Source: Mannheimia haemolytica (GTDB lineage: Bacteria; Pseudomonadota; Gammaproteobacteria; Enterobacterales; Pasteurellaceae). Taken from it: DNA of 64,000 nt. Each line of letters opens with the position of its first letter. The stretch's first letter is position 1. The stretch spans positions 1-64,000 of the forward strand of contig NZ_SMAC01000002.1 of assembly GCF_004342115.1 (NCBI RefSeq), written 5' to 3'. Below, one piece after another: positions 38,401-48,632 of this stretch. The position numbers and the translations under genes were made by a program. The notes below the pieces were generated by a model. The model was not told the origin of the DNA. It saw only the letters and a list, made by a program, of their open reading frames with translations, and made no database searches.

Positions 38401-38541
38401 CTGAAATTGTAAATCAGTAATTAATTCACGCTCTAAATCCGTTTCAGTTTGATAAGCGGTTGGCTGAATGATTTTTTCATATTTATCTAATACGATAAAA
38501 TTGTTAGTTTCGGTGATAGGGAGAGTATTTATCATAATCAT
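35476..38541 (-). CDS. hsdR: Type I restriction enzyme, R (translocase/nuclease) subunit
   Basis: HsdR translocates and cuts unmethylated DNA when bound to HsdM2S. The 1021-residue protein has an N-terminal PD-(D/E)xK nuclease region ([15 protein letters not shown], residues ~155-170). Two RecA-like motor domains follow, with [23 protein letters not shown] and a motif VI-like region QAFSRTNR. The C-terminal HsdM-contacting part follows. Its ATG overlaps the prrC stop in TAATG, so translation is coupled; GAGGG precedes. Length and neighbours suit type IC. Confidence 0.95.
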   Translation of the reverse strand: MIMINTLPITETNNFIVLDKYEKIIQPTAYQTETDLERELITDLQFQGYEYRPDLNNQEKLLANLREQLEKLNNVRFLDSEWKRLLEEYIDKPSENIIEKTRKIHHDHIYDFVFDNGRIQNIYLLDKKEIARNKVQVINQFEQKGSHLNRYDVTILVNGLPLIQIELKKRGVAIREAFNQIHRYSKESFNKENSLFKFLQIFVISNGTDTRYFANTTKRDKNSFDFTMSWAKSDNGLIKDLKDFTATFLQKNTLLNVLVNYSVFDVNDTLLLMRPYQIAATERILWKIKHTHFTNTWNKPESGGYIWHTTGSGKTLTSFKAARLATELDCIEKVFFVVDRKDLDYQTMKEYQRFSPDSVNGSESTAGLKRNLEKQDNKIIVTTIQKLNNLMKSEDNLPIYQQPVVFIFDECHRSQFGEAQRNLKRKFKKFCQFGFTGTPIFPENALGAETTALVFGTQLHSYVITDAIRDEKVLKFKVDYNDVRPQFRTMEIEKSPEKLTALENKKALLHPERIKEITQYILAHFKQKTHRLNATGKGFNAMFAVSSVEAAKLYYEQFKIQQQAVQNPLKVATIFSFAANEEQNAIGEIADETFEPTAMNSSAKEFLSLAIDDYNEQFKTNYGVESKEFQNYYRDLAMRVKNQEIDLLIVVGMFLTGFDAPTLNTLFVDKNLRYHGLMQAFSRTNRIYDSTKTFGNIVTFRDLEQDTIDAITLFGDKNTRNVVLERSFDEYMQGYEKSSGEYQRGYLVVVKELQTKFPDPTNLEKEEDKKAFTALFGEYLRLENVLQNYDEFHELKNPENIENIVCEPTANYLNHTQIILPERKLQDYRSTYNDIREWQRQQRQGNNTQTSTIDWSDVVFEVDLLKSQEINLDYILELIFEHNKKIKNKPALIEEIRRTIRSSIDNRAKESLVVDFIHQTDLDTIPDKAGVIEAFFQFAQQEQKKEAETLIETENLNVEAAKRYITTSLKREYASENGTDLNDILPKMSPLNPQYKTKKQTVFQKIVAFVEKFKGVGGYLS

Positions 38542-40010
38542 TAGCCCTCATTTATATTTAAAAATGCAAACTTAATATATCTCGGTTTAAATTTGAAAAT
38601 TTTATTTACATCTTTACTTTCACTTAAATAAGTAACAAGAAATTTTAAAACTCTTTTGTCATTAGAATTTACAAATGGCATTTCTTCTCCAGAATGCTTT
38701 GAATGACTTCCAAAATTAACTCTTCTATTTGTATATGATTCAATCCTCTTATTATATAACTCTGGATTATTTTCATTACTTTTAGGTAGCAATTCTTTAA
38801 ATTCATAATACCCTAAGAATGTAGATACCTTTTCCAAAATATTCCTAATAAAATTAAAGTGATATTTTTCCACTTTACAATCATCTATCTCTTTGTCCTT
38901 AAAAAATTTCACCTTATAAAAAACTTTTTTATTTTCTTTCTTAAAATATGTTTTAATTACATATAAATCATTAAACTCTGGAAATTCTTTATGAAACTCT
39001 TCTAATTCTTCTTGTGTTAATCCATTAGTAAATAATCTTTCTATTTTTTCTTCTTTATCTTTTGAGATGACCTTCTTAATCAATTCTTTTAATTTTTCTG
39101 CTAAAACTTCTTCTTTAAATAGATCTTCCAATTGGTTTTTGAGATATACCTGATATGCAAATGGAGAATCACTTTCTTGTTTAGAAAGAATAAAGTCATC
39201 ATAATTTATCTTTTCTAACCTATAAGAAATACTATTTTCCCTTCTGAATTCATTATGTAACACATTATAAAAAAGTGGATTGTGTGTTGTAATAATAAAT
39301 TTAAGATTTGATTCGCTTGATTGTATTAATTGGGCAATATCAATTGCCAATTCAATAAAATGATTTTCATCTAGTGAGCTAACTGGATCATCAATAAAAA
39401 CATATTCTAAATTATTAAATTTATCTGTTGAACGATTTTTTATTTCAGCAATATTTAACTCTGATATAACTTGCTCAAACAGCGAATAAAAAACACTCCA
39501 AACAAAATTACTTTCCTCCCCTTTAGAAATTTTAATATTTTCCTGAAAAGCATCATCGCCTCTAGCGTAGGAGAAAACTATTTCTGAATAGGCTGGGATA
39601 GTAATATTATCTCCATACTCATTTTGGAAAGTATATTCTTCGTTAAAATTAGGGGTTAGTTTTTCATTAGTATAATGCTGAAAAATCCTAGTTACTGTAT
39701 CTTCTAGCCCCTGCTCTATAAAAACCCAATCAGTGAAGGAGTTTTTATGTATTTTTAATTTAATTTTAGAATCATACTCTAAATCATTATCCCAATAAAA
39801 TAAATCTTCCGTAAAAGAGGAATAGTATAGAATTTTCTTATGCTTTAATTCTCCACTATACTCAGTATCATCCTCTAATTTAGGAGAAATAAGCTCTTTA
39901 AACTTTCGAGATATCCTTGTTTTCCCAGTCCCATTAAAAGCATAAATGAGCTGTACTTTTTTCTTATTATTTCTTAGTTCTAGAGCAATATCATCTAAAA
40001 TTTTACTCAT
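38541..40010 (-). CDS. prrC: PrrC-type anticodon nuclease (tRNA-Lys-cutting toxin, guard of the type I system)
   Basis: E. coli PrrC is held silent by the EcoprrI type IC restriction enzyme and cuts tRNA-Lys in the anticodon loop when phage T4 Stp inhibits that enzyme. This 489-residue protein has the ABC-type ATPase half with Walker A AFNGTGKT (24-31), the PrrC-characteristic [18 protein letters not shown] (60-77), signature SKGEES (162-167), Walker [15 protein letters not shown] (204-217) and H-loop TTHN (241-244). The nuclease half retains the proposed Arg-x3-Glu...His triad: Arg389, Glu393 (RNILE) and His436 (GSHSKHS). It is about 90 residues longer than E. coli PrrC, with the extra Lys/Glu-rich segment at about residues 290-375. 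Strongly AT-rich (13 G+C in the 60 bases from 38881). Confidence 0.88.
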   Translation of the reverse strand: MSKILDDIALELRNNKKKVQLIYAFNGTGKTRISRKFKELISPKLEDDTEYSGELKHKKILYYSSFTEDLFYWDNDLEYDSKIKLKIHKNSFTDWVFIEQGLEDTVTRIFQHYTNEKLTPNFNEEYTFQNEYGDNITIPAYSEIVFSYARGDDAFQENIKISKGEESNFVWSVFYSLFEQVISELNIAEIKNRSTDKFNNLEYVFIDDPVSSLDENHFIELAIDIAQLIQSSESNLKFIITTHNPLFYNVLHNEFRRENSISYRLEKINYDDFILSKQESDSPFAYQVYLKNQLEDLFKEEVLAEKLKELIKKVISKDKEEKIERLFTNGLTQEELEEFHKEFPEFNDLYVIKTYFKKENKKVFYKVKFFKDKEIDDCKVEKYHFNFIRNILEKVSTFLGYYEFKELLPKSNENNPELYNKRIESYTNRRVNFGSHSKHSGEEMPFVNSNDKRVLKFLVTYLSESKDVNKIFKFKPRYIKFAFLNINEG

Positions 40011-40019
40011 ATGTTATCC

Positions 40020-41244
40020 TTATGGCTTAGGAAAATTTAATAACTGCTCACGATAATACCCATACTGTTCTCGCCTTAATTTAATTTCCTTTGGTAAACC
40101 CTCGGTGATTGAATTGGTTAAGCTGTCGAATTTATCTAAAATATTGACGATTTTTTGTTGTTCGGAAAGAGGAGGAACAGGAATTTTTAATTTTTTTAAA
40201 TTATCATTATACAACCTCTGAATTGTTCCGCCTTCTGCTATATTCCAATCAGCAATTTGATAAAGATAAAATAAAAACTTATCTAAGACCTGACTTTCAT
40301 CATTTTCAATCCAAACAATATTACTATCTTGAAAATAAGAATCTTCGCCATCAAAAATTACTGTTCTCCCTATTGTTCCAGATGCAGAAATTAAGATATT
40401 CCCTTTTCTAGGGTAACTATATTTCTGTTTGTAATCTTCAAATAATTCTCTTGAAATATAAGCATTCGGTTTTTTTCCAAACGTTCCAATTTTGTAAAAC
40501 GGAATATCTCCAACATTGCTAGTTTGCTCTTTCAAAATTCTTTTACACATTCTAGCTTCACCGATCTCCCCCAAACTCTTCCAAACCACCGTAGGGTGGG
40601 CATTCTTGCCCACCACTTGCCCGATGGCTTTGGTGATGTCGTTATACCCCCCCCCTATCTAAATCTTGTGGGAATGTCAATAGGGTTTCTCGGTAATATT
40701 GATATTGTTTTTTCCGCAGAGCTAATTCAGCTTCCAGCGTAGCTTCCAGCGTAGCTTCCAGCGTAGCTTCCAGCTCCGTGAATTTGTCAAGTGTTTTTAC
40801 AATTTTTTGTTGAATTTCGAGTGGAGGAATGGGGATTTCCAATATAGCTAAATCTTTTGGATAAACATGTGGAACACCTGACCCTTTTTTTAAATTAAAA
40901 ATCCACTGCTGTTTAGATAACAAAAAATGATATACATATTTTGTGATAAGAATATCTAAATCTGGTTTTACGGAAAAAGCATCTCCAAGAAAAATTGGTT
41001 CATTCCAATACATTAAGAAACCAGCATATGCCCCACTTCCTGCAATAGTAATTGTTTCACCCTCTCTATTATATTCGCCAGTATAGTATGCTGGCTTCTG
41101 ACCACCACTAATTACAGGAATGTTCCCTTCTGTTTTATCTTTCGCTGTAATTGTTTTTCCGCGTTTTAACTCTGCGACCTCTCCTAACGGCTTCCACTCG
41201 ACCTCAGCCCCATTTAATAATTTCTCAATAATACTATTACTCAT
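40020..41244 (-). CDS. hsdS: Type I specificity subunit HsdS, split by a G9 tract (phase-variable, currently off)
   Basis: The start at 41244 gives a 200-residue protein with target-recognition domain 1 and the central conserved region, ending at TAA just after the G9 tract (stop 40642-40644). The second domain and C-terminal conserved region follow in another frame (to 40020). With G8 or G11 the frames join into one HsdS of about 407 residues, the normal length; G10 leads to a third frame ending within about 45 codons. Both halves have the typical VEWKPLGE / VVWKSLGE entry and PPLE(S)xQQKIV...LDKF hinges. The half-size product may still dimerise to act as a palindromic specificity subunit, as described for type IC systems such as NgoAV and EcoDXXI. 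A palindromic repeat is embedded at 40595-40614. Confidence 0.9.
40595..40614. repeat. Palindromic repeat inside hsdS
   Basis: GGTGGGCA, loop TTCT, TGCCCACC, preceded by GTAG. It encodes the VGKNAHPT stretch at the entry to the second target-recognition domain and looks inserted. Confidence 0.7.
40647..40655 (-). repeat. hsdS: G9 homopolymer switch in hsdS
   Basis: Nine Cs on the plus strand, G9 in the coding direction. Its length selects truncated (G9) or full-length (G8, G11) HsdS. Confidence 0.93.
40729..40774 (-). repeat. hsdS: 12-bp tandem repeat encoding LEAT units in the HsdS spacer
   Basis: Three full copies of AGCTTCCAGCGT (plus strand) and a 10-base partial copy encode ELEATLEATLEATLEAEL. 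They lie in the helical spacer between the two target-recognition domains, the same place as the TAEL repeats of EcoR124. Copy number there sets the distance between the two half-sites recognised in DNA. Confidence 0.93.
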
Positions 41245-41284
41245 TTTGCAAATTTTCCTTGATTTTATACCGCTTGTTTTATTT

Positions 41285-41303
41285 GGGCGAATGTGATCCG
41301 CCC
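41285..41303. repeat. Palindrome between hsdM and hsdS
   Basis: GGGCGAAT, GTG, ATCCGCCC, one mismatch, followed by TTTTTATT on the plus strand. It is a member of the GGGCG palindrome family and may reduce readthrough from hsdM into hsdS. Confidence 0.6.
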
Positions 41304-41319
41304 TTTTTATTATCCACGA

Positions 41320-42867
41320 TCACTGTTGTTCAATCTCCGCCACAATCGCATCAATATCTGCCCGCAAGCGGTCAATTTTTGCGACTGTTTTGCGAATTTC
41401 TTTATTGAGTTCGGTGATATTGATCACTTCTCGGGTATCTTTTGCTTCCACATAAGAGCTAACCGCAAGATTGTACTCATTCTCCGCAATTTGGCGGTTA
41501 TCTACCGATTTGGCGAAATGCTCCACATCGGCTTTATCGGCAAATAATTTGAGAATTTGAGCGATATGTTCATCGGTCAGCACATTATTGTTAGTTTCTT
41601 TCTTAAACAGATCGCTTGCATCAATAAATTGGGTTTTGGTGTCAGTTTTGTGTTTAGATAGCACTAAAATATTAGTCGCAATGCTGGTGCCGTAAAAGAG
41701 ATTTGCTGACAAGGCGATCACACTTTCTACCACATTCTGTTCAATTAAATACTGACGGATTTTTTGCTCCGCACCACTACGGTAGAAAATGCCGGGGAAA
41801 GTAACAATCGCCGCCCGTCCTTTTGCTGAAAGGTAGTTCAGGGCGTGCAGAATAAAGGCAAAATCGGCTTTGGATTTCGGAGCAAGAATGCCGGCAGGAG
41901 CAAAACGCTCATCGTTGATGAGTGTAGGGTCGTCCGAGCCAATCCATTTAATTGAATAAGGTGGGTTAGAGACAATCGCATCAAAAGGTTTGTCATCTTT
42001 GAGTTTTGGATTAATCAGTGTGTCGCCCAGCTCAATATGGAATTTGTCATAGTTAATATTATGCAAGAACATATTCATTCGGGCGAGGTTGTAAGTCGTG
42101 TGGTTGATTTCCTGCCCGAAAAAGCCTTCTTCAATCAAATGATCGTCAAACTGCTTTTTCGCTTGCAATAACAGTGAGCCGGAACCACAAGCCGGATCAT
42201 AGATTTTATTGACCGCACTTTGCCCGTATAAAGCAAGTTGTGCAATGAGTTTAGACACATTTTGTGGCGTGAAAAATTCACCGCCCGATTTACCTGCGTT
42301 AGACGCATAATTAGAAATTAGATATTCATAGGCATCGCCGAACAGGTCGATCTGGTTCTCGGCAAAATCACCAAAATTAAGCGACTCTACCCCTTTCAAT
42401 ACCGCCGCTAATCGCTTGTTTTTATCTTCAACGGTATTACCCAAGCGGTTACTTTTGGTATCAAAATCGGCAAACAAGCCTTTAATATCCTTTTCCGAAT
42501 CAAACCCTACCGCAGAAGCTTCAATGTCGGCAAAAATATCGGCGAGTTCAATATTCAAATTGTTATTGGTATTGGCATTTTTCACGACATTTTTAAACAA
42601 CTGGCTTGGGTAAATAAAGTAGCCTTTGCTCTTAATCGCATCTTCTTTAATACCGAATGCATCAATCTCTTCGTCGGAATATGCTGCGTAATCAATACTT
42701 TCATCGCCTTGTTCGATATAGGCGGAAAAATTTTCGCTAATAAAACGATAAAACAGCGAACCTAATACATATTGTTTAAAATCCCAGCCGTCCACCGCAC
42801 CACGCACTTCGTTTGCAATTTGCCAAATTTGACGATGGAGTTCTGCTCTTTGTTGAATAGCTGCCAT
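41320..42867 (-). CDS. hsdM: Type I modification methylase subunit
   Basis: HsdM methylates adenine (N6) in the HsdS-defined site. The 515-residue protein has the N-terminal HsdM helical domain ([23 protein letters not shown] region), SAM-binding motif DPACGSGS (224-231) and the N6-adenine catalytic motif NPPY (301-304). First gene of hsdM-hsdS-prrC-hsdR, reading away from gyrA, which is 95 bases upstream and ends in an inverted-USS terminator. Frame intact. Confidence 0.95.
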   Translation of the reverse strand: MAAIQQRAELHRQIWQIANEVRGAVDGWDFKQYVLGSLFYRFISENFSAYIEQGDESIDYAAYSDEEIDAFGIKEDAIKSKGYFIYPSQLFKNVVKNANTNNNLNIELADIFADIEASAVGFDSEKDIKGLFADFDTKSNRLGNTVEDKNKRLAAVLKGVESLNFGDFAENQIDLFGDAYEYLISNYASNAGKSGGEFFTPQNVSKLIAQLALYGQSAVNKIYDPACGSGSLLLQAKKQFDDHLIEEGFFGQEINHTTYNLARMNMFLHNINYDKFHIELGDTLINPKLKDDKPFDAIVSNPPYSIKWIGSDDPTLINDERFAPAGILAPKSKADFAFILHALNYLSAKGRAAIVTFPGIFYRSGAEQKIRQYLIEQNVVESVIALSANLFYGTSIATNILVLSKHKTDTKTQFIDASDLFKKETNNNVLTDEHIAQILKLFADKADVEHFAKSVDNRQIAENEYNLAVSSYVEAKDTREVINITELNKEIRKTVAKIDRLRADIDAIVAEIEQQ

Positions 42868-42896
42868 TTTGTATTCCTAATATTGCTCATATATTA

Positions 42897-42950
42897 AAGC
42901 GGTCGAATTTCCTTCTATTTTTGCAAAAAATTGTGAAAATTCGACCGCTT
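42897..42950. terminator. Inverted uptake-signal terminator after gyrA
   Basis: AAGCGGTCGAATTT (42897-42910) and AAATTCGACCGCTT (42937-42950) are perfect 14-bp inverted copies built from two uptake signals. It separates gyrA from the hsd operon on the same strand. Confidence 0.75.
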
Positions 42951-42962
42951 GTTTAGTTAAGA

Positions 42963-45659
42963 TTATTCTTCAGTTGATGTTTCTACTGTTTCGGCATTTT
43001 CTAATGCGTCTAGGCTTTCATTTTCATCGTCTTCAGGCTCGCAGACTCGTTCAAGGCTAACAACTTGTTCGTCTTCTGCGGTGCGAATAATACGTACGCC
43101 TTGGGTGTTTCGTCCAACGAGGCTGACTTCTGCCACTCGGGTGCGAACCAGCGTGCCGGCATCGGTAATCAACATAATTTGGTCGGTTTCCTCTACTTGA
43201 ACTGCCGCAACCACTTTGCCGTTTCGTTCATTCACTTTAATCGAAACGACCCCTTTGGTTGCTCGGGATTTCACCGGATATTCGCTAATCACCGTACGTT
43301 TACCGTAGCCGTTTTGGGTGACGGTTAAAATATCACCTTCGGTGCGAGGAATCACTAAAGAAACCACACGGTCTTTATCAAGGCTGACGCTGGAGGAATC
43401 TTCTGCCTCTTCATTGTCAGTTTCAATAATTTCAGCTTCTTCAATTTCTTCGCTTGAAATTTCGGTGGTAGAAAGTTTAATACCTCGTACGCCGGTGGCG
43501 GTACGTCCCATCGCACGAACTGCTGTTTCGGCAAAGCGAACTACTCGCCCTTGTGCCGAGAACAACATAATTTCGCTGTTACCATCAGTAATATCTACCC
43601 CGATCAGCTCATCGCCTTCACGAAGTTTTAACGCAATCAGACCGCTTGCACGCACGTTGCTAAAGGCATCAAGGGAAACTTTTTTCACTACACCGCTAGC
43701 TGTTGCCATAAAGATAAACTTATCGGCACTAAATTCACCGTTTGGAATCGGTAGAATCGCGGTAATACGTTCGTTTTCTTCTTTCACTAACGGCAGAATA
43801 TTCACAATCGGCGTGCCTCTTGCCCCACGGCTTGCTTGCGGTAATTGATACACTTTTAATTGATATAAACGCCCACGGCTTGAGAAGCAAAGAATGGTGT
43901 CGTGGGTGTTTGCCACCAAGAGTTTTTCGATGAAATCATCTTCTTTCATCTTGGTTGCCGACTTACCTTTACCGCCACGGCGTTGTGCTTCGTAGTCGGA
44001 TAACGGCTGATATTTCACATAGCCGGCGTGAGAAAGCGTAACCACCACATCTTCTTGTGCGATTAAGTCTTCAATGTTGATGTCGCCAGAGGCTGCGGTA
44101 ATTTCAGTACGGCGTTCATCATTAAAATCGGTTTTTACACGTTCTAACTCTTCACGGATCACTTCCATTAAGCGTTCTGGGCTGGTTAAAATGTGGATTA
44201 ATTCGCCAATTTCAGTTAAGAGTTCTTTGTATTCTTCAACGATTTTCTCGTGTTCTAAACCGGTTAAGCGGTGTAAGCGTAGCTCTAAAATCGCTCTGGC
44301 TTGAGCTTCAGATAAATAGTATTCACCATCACGCACTCCTAAGTGTTCAGGTAAATCTTCCGGTCGGGAAGCACCAACACCAGCAGCCTCTAACATTGGT
44401 GCAACATTGCCTAATGCCCAAGGGCGAGCCAATAAGCCTTCACGGGCTTCTTCTGCGGTTTTTGAGGCTCGAATTAATTCAATTACCGGGTCGATATTCG
44501 CTAACGCAATCGCCAAACCTTCTAAAATATGGGCACGTTCACGGGCTTTACGCAATTCAAAAATCGTACGGCGTGTGACCACTTCACGACGGTGTTTAAC
44601 AAAGGCTTCGATGATCTGGCGTAAGTTCAGCACTTTTGGCTGCCCATTATCTAACGCCACCATATTGATACCAAACGTGACCTGCATTTGGGTTAAAGAA
44701 TAAAGGTGGTTTAACACCACTTCACCCACTGCATCACGCTTGACTTCAATAACAATCGAAATCCCTTTTTTATCGGAATAGTCATCAATTTTGCTGATGC
44801 CTTCGATTTTCTTCTCTTTAACCAGCTCGGCAATTTTTTCAATTAATTTTGCCTTATTCACTTGGTATGGCAGTTCGGTTACAACAATTTGCTCACGCCC
44901 TTTATCAGTTGTTTCCACGCTGGCTTTCGCGCGCACATACACCTTGCCACGACCGGTGCGGTAAGCCTCTTCAATCCCTTTACGACCGTTGATAATCGCC
45001 CCGGTCGGGAAATCCGGCCCCGGGATATAACGCATTAGCTCTTCAACACTAATCTGTTCATTTTCAATATACGCCAAGCAACCATCTAATACTTCGCCTA
45101 AATTATGAGGTGGAATATTGGTTGCCATACCGACCGCAATCCCTGAAGAACCATTGACTAACAGAGCCGGAATTTTGGTTGGCAATACATCAGGAATCAT
45201 CTCTTTGCCGTCATAGTTCGGTGAGAAATCCACCGTTTCTTTATCGAGATCGGTTAATAATTCCTGCGTAATTTTCTGCATACGCACTTCGGTATAACGC
45301 ATTGCTGCCGGTGCATCGCCATCAATAGAACCAAAGTTACCTTGCCCGTCCACCAACATATAACGTAGTGAGAACGGTTGAGCCATACGCACAATAGTGT
45401 CATACACCGCAGAGTCACCGTGTGGGTGATATTTACCGATCACATCACCGACCACACGGGCAGATTTAACGTGCGGCTTATTATAGGTGTTGCTGTTTTG
45501 ATCCATTGAAAAAAGCACTCGGCGGTGTACCGGCTTTAAACCGTCTCGTACATCAGGCAAGGCACGCCCAACAATCACCGACATCGCATAGTCAAGGTAA
45601 GAGGTTTTTAATTCGTCCTCAATACTTACGGGAATAATATCTTTGGCTAATTCGCTCAT
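42963..45659 (-). CDS. gyrA: DNA gyrase subunit A
   Basis: GyrA cuts and rejoins DNA in the supercoiling gyrase. The 898-residue protein has the catalytic tyrosine at residue 122 (AAMRYTE) and the quinolone-resistance region [10 protein letters not shown] with wild-type Ser83 and Asp87. It has the GyrA-box region [15 protein letters not shown] and a C-terminal six-bladed domain ending in an acidic tail ([15 protein letters not shown]). An acidic insert of about 20 residues ([20 protein letters not shown]) lies inside the C-terminal domain. Reads away from the T4-type glycosylase gene on the same strand. Confidence 0.97.
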   Translation of the reverse strand: MSELAKDIIPVSIEDELKTSYLDYAMSVIVGRALPDVRDGLKPVHRRVLFSMDQNSNTYNKPHVKSARVVGDVIGKYHPHGDSAVYDTIVRMAQPFSLRYMLVDGQGNFGSIDGDAPAAMRYTEVRMQKITQELLTDLDKETVDFSPNYDGKEMIPDVLPTKIPALLVNGSSGIAVGMATNIPPHNLGEVLDGCLAYIENEQISVEELMRYIPGPDFPTGAIINGRKGIEEAYRTGRGKVYVRAKASVETTDKGREQIVVTELPYQVNKAKLIEKIAELVKEKKIEGISKIDDYSDKKGISIVIEVKRDAVGEVVLNHLYSLTQMQVTFGINMVALDNGQPKVLNLRQIIEAFVKHRREVVTRRTIFELRKARERAHILEGLAIALANIDPVIELIRASKTAEEAREGLLARPWALGNVAPMLEAAGVGASRPEDLPEHLGVRDGEYYLSEAQARAILELRLHRLTGLEHEKIVEEYKELLTEIGELIHILTSPERLMEVIREELERVKTDFNDERRTEITAASGDINIEDLIAQEDVVVTLSHAGYVKYQPLSDYEAQRRGGKGKSATKMKEDDFIEKLLVANTHDTILCFSSRGRLYQLKVYQLPQASRGARGTPIVNILPLVKEENERITAILPIPNGEFSADKFIFMATASGVVKKVSLDAFSNVRASGLIALKLREGDELIGVDITDGNSEIMLFSAQGRVVRFAETAVRAMGRTATGVRGIKLSTTEISSEEIEEAEIIETDNEEAEDSSSVSLDKDRVVSLVIPRTEGDILTVTQNGYGKRTVISEYPVKSRATKGVVSIKVNERNGKVVAAVQVEETDQIMLITDAGTLVRTRVAEVSLVGRNTQGVRIIRTAEDEQVVSLERVCEPEDDENESLDALENAETVETSTEE

Positions 45660-45755
45660 TGAAATTTCCTAATTTTATTAGTAAAAGAGCCTTAAATAAG
45701 GCGAAAAAATTGGCGAGATTATAGCATAAAAAGCAACAAAAAGGCGTACAAGCGG

Positions 45756-46136
45756 TCATTTTCTTTCGCTAAAACGTGGATTTGCCGGCATTCTTAATGC
45801 AATTCGCTCCCGATTTACAGTCAGAGCGGTTTCAGTCGGCTGATAATCTAGCCAGAGAGAGGGATCTTGTGGTAAATGTTCCGCCCAGAAATATTGCACC
45901 TTAAAACCTCTTGCTAAACATTCCTCGTGTAACGCATCGTAACGCTTTTTCAAAAACGTGAGTTTATTGAAGAAAAACCGAACGTGTCCCTCGCCCAGTT
46001 TGTAATCTTCTGGCTGTCCTTTTAGGCTAAATTTGCCTTTCGCTACCGCATTCGGAATCCGAGTAAGTTCACGATGTTCGGCAAGCAGATGTTGATCGCA
46101 TAATTCCGTTGGCGGAACAAGGTTAATTCGGGTCAT
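45756..46136 (-). CDS. Pyrimidine-dimer DNA glycosylase (T4 endonuclease V/DenV family)
   Basis: The 126-residue protein matches T4 endonuclease V: it starts MTRINL, so after Met removal Thr2 supplies the catalytic alpha-amino group. His16, Arg22, Glu23 and Arg26 fall at exactly the T4 positions. The second conserved block is GHVRFFFNKLTFLKKRYDAL. It would cut the glycosyl bond of UV-induced dimers and nick the backbone. Its uncertain part is substrate range, since bacterial relatives are little studied. Its stop touches an uptake signal (45748-45756). It is divergent from ubiG. Confidence 0.85.
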   Translation of the reverse strand: MTRINLVPPTELCDQHLLAEHRELTRIPNAVAKGKFSLKGQPEDYKLGEGHVRFFFNKLTFLKKRYDALHEECLARGFKVQYFWAEHLPQDPSLWLDYQPTETALTVNRERIALRMPANPRFSERK

Positions 46137-46200
46137 TCTGATTTTCCTTTTAGGCTAAATGCGTTATAGTAATGCCCTAAATTTACCATAGGAACAGTTT

Positions 46201-46914
46201 ATGCAAAACGTCGATCAGCAAGAAATCACAAAATTTGAAAATATGGCTAAAACCTGGTGGGATCCAAACGGCAGTTTCAAGCCGATTCATCTGCTTAATC
46301 CACTGCGTTTAGCCTATATTTTAGAAAAATCGAACGGTTTATTTGGCAAAAAGGTGTTAGATGTCGGCTGTGGTGGCGGTATTTTAAGTGAGGCAATGGC
46401 AAAACAGGGAGCGATTGTTACCGGCATCGATATGACCTCTCAACCGCTTGAAGTGGCAAAGCAGCACGCCAAAGAAAGTGGGTTAGAGATTGATTACCAA
46501 CAAACCACGATTGAAAATTTTTTAGCAAAAATGACCGCTTGTAATCAAGAAAAATTCGATGTGATTACTTGTATGGAAATGCTGGAACACGTTCCCGATC
46601 CGCTTTCTATCATTCAAAGCTGTAAAGCCCTGCTCAAACCTGACGGCGTGCTGTTTTTCTCTACCATCAACCGTACTTTTAAAGCCTATATGTTAGTAAT
46701 TATCGGGGCGGAATATGTGCTGAAAATGTTGCCAAAAGGCACGCACGAATTTGAAAAATTCATCAAGCCTGCCGAATTGTTAGCTTGGTGCGATCAGGCT
46801 GATTTACGTTGCCAAGAGATGAGAGGCTACCATTTCAACCCATTAACCGAAAAATTTTGGCTCAATAATGATGTGAGTTGTAACTATATCGCTACGCTGA
46901 AGCCGAATAATTAA
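46201..46914 (+). CDS. ubiG: Ubiquinone biosynthesis O-methyltransferase
   Basis: UbiG performs both O-methylations of ubiquinone biosynthesis using S-adenosylmethionine. The 237-residue protein has the SAM-binding motif [16 protein letters not shown] near residue 52, the N-terminal [14 protein letters not shown] typical of UbiG, and the [11 protein letters not shown] motif. AGGA precedes the start. Length agrees with the E. coli enzyme (240). Confidence 0.95.
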   Translation: MQNVDQQEITKFENMAKTWWDPNGSFKPIHLLNPLRLAYILEKSNGLFGKKVLDVGCGGGILSEAMAKQGAIVTGIDMTSQPLEVAKQHAKESGLEIDYQQTTIENFLAKMTACNQEKFDVITCMEMLEHVPDPLSIIQSCKALLKPDGVLFFSTINRTFKAYMLVIIGAEYVLKMLPKGTHEFEKFIKPAELLAWCDQADLRCQEMRGYHFNPLTEKFWLNNDVSCNYIATLKPNN

Positions 46915-46976
46915 CTTGCAAAATAGTGCGAAATCTTTACTATACACCGCTAATTTCTAAGCCTAGTACAACTATT

Positions 46977-47915
46977 ATGACAGACGATATTCAAAAATCT
47001 GATAAAAAAATTACTTATAATTTCAACAAGTTACAAAAACGTTTACGCCGTAATGTCGGTAATGCCATTGCCGATTTTGGTATGATTGAAGAGGGCGACC
47101 GTGTAATGGTCTGCCTTTCCGGCGGTAAAGACAGCTATACGCTGTTAGATATTTTGCTCAATTTACAGCAAAGTGCACCGGTGAATTTTAGTGTGGTAGC
47201 GGTCAATTTAGACCAAAAGCAACCGGGATTTCCGGAAGAGGTATTGCCTCGCTATTTAGAAAGCATTGGCGTGGAATACAAAATTGTGGAAGAAAACACC
47301 TACGGCATCGTAAAAGAGAAAATTCCGGAGGGCAAAACCACCTGTTCACTTTGCTCACGACTTCGCCGTGGGATTTTATACCGCACCGCCACCGAATTGG
47401 GTGCAACCAAAATTGCATTAGGGCATCACCGTGACGATATGCTGGCGACTTTATTCTTAAATATGTTCTACGGCGGCAAAATGAAAAGTATGCCACCTAA
47501 ACTGATCTCTGATGACGGCAAGCAAATTGTGATCCGCCCACTCGCCTATTGTAAAGAAAAAGACATTATCAAATATGCCGAAGCCAAGCAGTTCCCGATT
47601 ATTCCGTGTAATCTGTGTGGTTCTCAGCCTAATTTACAACGCCAAGTGGTGAAAGAAATGCTGAATACTTGGGATCGCCAATACCCGGGGCGTTTAGAAA
47701 CAATGTTCAGTGCTTTGCAAGATATCGTGCCATCCCACTTATGCGATCCGAAATTGTTTGATTTTAAAGGGATTAAACACGGTCAAACCATTGAAGGCAT
47801 AGAAGGCGACACCGCTTTTGATGATGTCAAAATTGAAGCCAAAACCTTCTTAGACGAAGATGACGATAACAATTTTGCCGAAGCGGGAATGATTCAGTTT
47901 AAAGAAGTAAATTAA
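46977..47915 (+). CDS. ttcA: tRNA 2-thiocytidine biosynthesis protein TtcA
   Basis: TtcA thiolates cytidine 32 of certain tRNAs with ATP and an iron-sulfur cluster. The 312-residue protein has the PP-loop SGGKDS (48-53) and cysteines of the cluster at Cys123, Cys126 (CSLC) and Cys211 (CNLC). The ATG at 46977 is chosen because the protein then starts MTDDIQ as in homologues; an upstream in-frame ATG would lie in the promoter region (TTGCAA ... TATACA). Confidence 0.94.
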   Translation: MTDDIQKSDKKITYNFNKLQKRLRRNVGNAIADFGMIEEGDRVMVCLSGGKDSYTLLDILLNLQQSAPVNFSVVAVNLDQKQPGFPEEVLPRYLESIGVEYKIVEENTYGIVKEKIPEGKTTCSLCSRLRRGILYRTATELGATKIALGHHRDDMLATLFLNMFYGGKMKSMPPKLISDDGKQIVIRPLAYCKEKDIIKYAEAKQFPIIPCNLCGSQPNLQRQVVKEMLNTWDRQYPGRLETMFSALQDIVPSHLCDPKLFDFKGIKHGQTIEGIEGDTAFDDVKIEAKTFLDEDDDNNFAEAGMIQFKEVN

Positions 47916-47933
47916 TACGGCAAAAGTCGAAAC

Positions 47934-47965
47934 TAAAGGTAGCAGAGCAATTTCCGCTACCTTTA
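47934..47965. terminator. Bidirectional terminator between ttcA and ttrR
   Basis: TAAAGGTAGC and GCTACCTTTA pair around a 12-base loop. The right arm includes the ttrR stop codon (47963-47965). Both genes converge on it. Confidence 0.75.
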
Positions 47966-48547
47966 ATATTGTAACTCCCCGATCATCTGCACCAGCCCCG
48001 CCAAACTCTCCGCCTGCATTTTTTCCATCACATTGGCTCGATGTACTTCCACCGTACGCACTGAAATCGCTAATTTATCTGCGATCTGTTTATTGGTGAA
48101 ACCTTGCATAATCAGTGGCACAAGGTTACGCTCTTTTTCCGTCAATTTGGCGTAATTTTGCGAAATTTCACGAATTTTCACCGCTTTTTCACTTACTTTT
48201 TCCGCCTGTGCAATCGCCTGTTTTAGCTGTTCAAAACTTGCCGGCTTTTGCAGAAAATCCACTGCGCCTTTTTTCAATTCAGCGACTGCCATCGGCACAT
48301 CACCGTGGGCGGTCATAATCACCACCGCCAGGGTCGATTGTGCCTCTCGCAGTTGTTGATGAACCTGTTGCCCGTCTGGCAGCGGCATTCGAATATCTAG
48401 TAACAGCACGCCTTGCCGGTGTAAATCCGCCTGTGCCAAAAAATCTAGGCTGGATTGCCACGTTTGGATTTCCACCCCAAGCGGGGCAAGCAGGAACGAC
48501 ATAGCGTCTAAAATGCTTTCTTCGTCATCAAGAATGTGAATAATCAT
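47963..48547 (-). CDS. ttrR: Tetrathionate response regulator TtrR
   Basis: A 194-residue FixJ/NarL-type regulator. The receiver domain has the acidic pocket DDEE near the start and phosphoacceptor Asp in LLLDIRMP (near residue 52), followed by a LuxR-type helix-turn-helix (LTEKERNLVPLIMQGFTNKQ...TVEVHRANVMEKM). Its identity follows from the paired sensor and the nearby ttrBCA operon, which TtrR activates in Salmonella in the presence of tetrathionate. A composite palindrome separates it from ttrS, and its Shine-Dalgarno (GGAAAAAAG) abuts the repeat. Confidence 0.85.
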   Translation of the reverse strand: MIIHILDDEESILDAMSFLLAPLGVEIQTWQSSLDFLAQADLHRQGVLLLDIRMPLPDGQQVHQQLREAQSTLAVVIMTAHGDVPMAVAELKKGAVDFLQKPASFEQLKQAIAQAEKVSEKAVKIREISQNYAKLTEKERNLVPLIMQGFTNKQIADKLAISVRTVEVHRANVMEKMQAESLAGLVQMIGELQY

Positions 48548-48560
48548 TTTTTCTTTTTTC

Positions 48561-48629
48561 CGTAGGGGCGGGTCCTGTGCCCGCCCTGAATTTGATAGGA
48601 TTTACGGGCAGGCACAGGACCTGCCCCTA
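48561..48629. repeat. Composite palindromic repeat between ttrS and ttrR
   Basis: Left unit GTAGGGGCGGGTCCTGTGCC... (48561-48585) and right unit GGGCAGGCACAGGACCTGCC... (48605-48629) are inverted copies of each other, each internally palindromic, ending in CCCCTAC. Nearly the same organisation as 23840-23908. Confidence 0.85.
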
Positions 48630-48632
48630 CAT

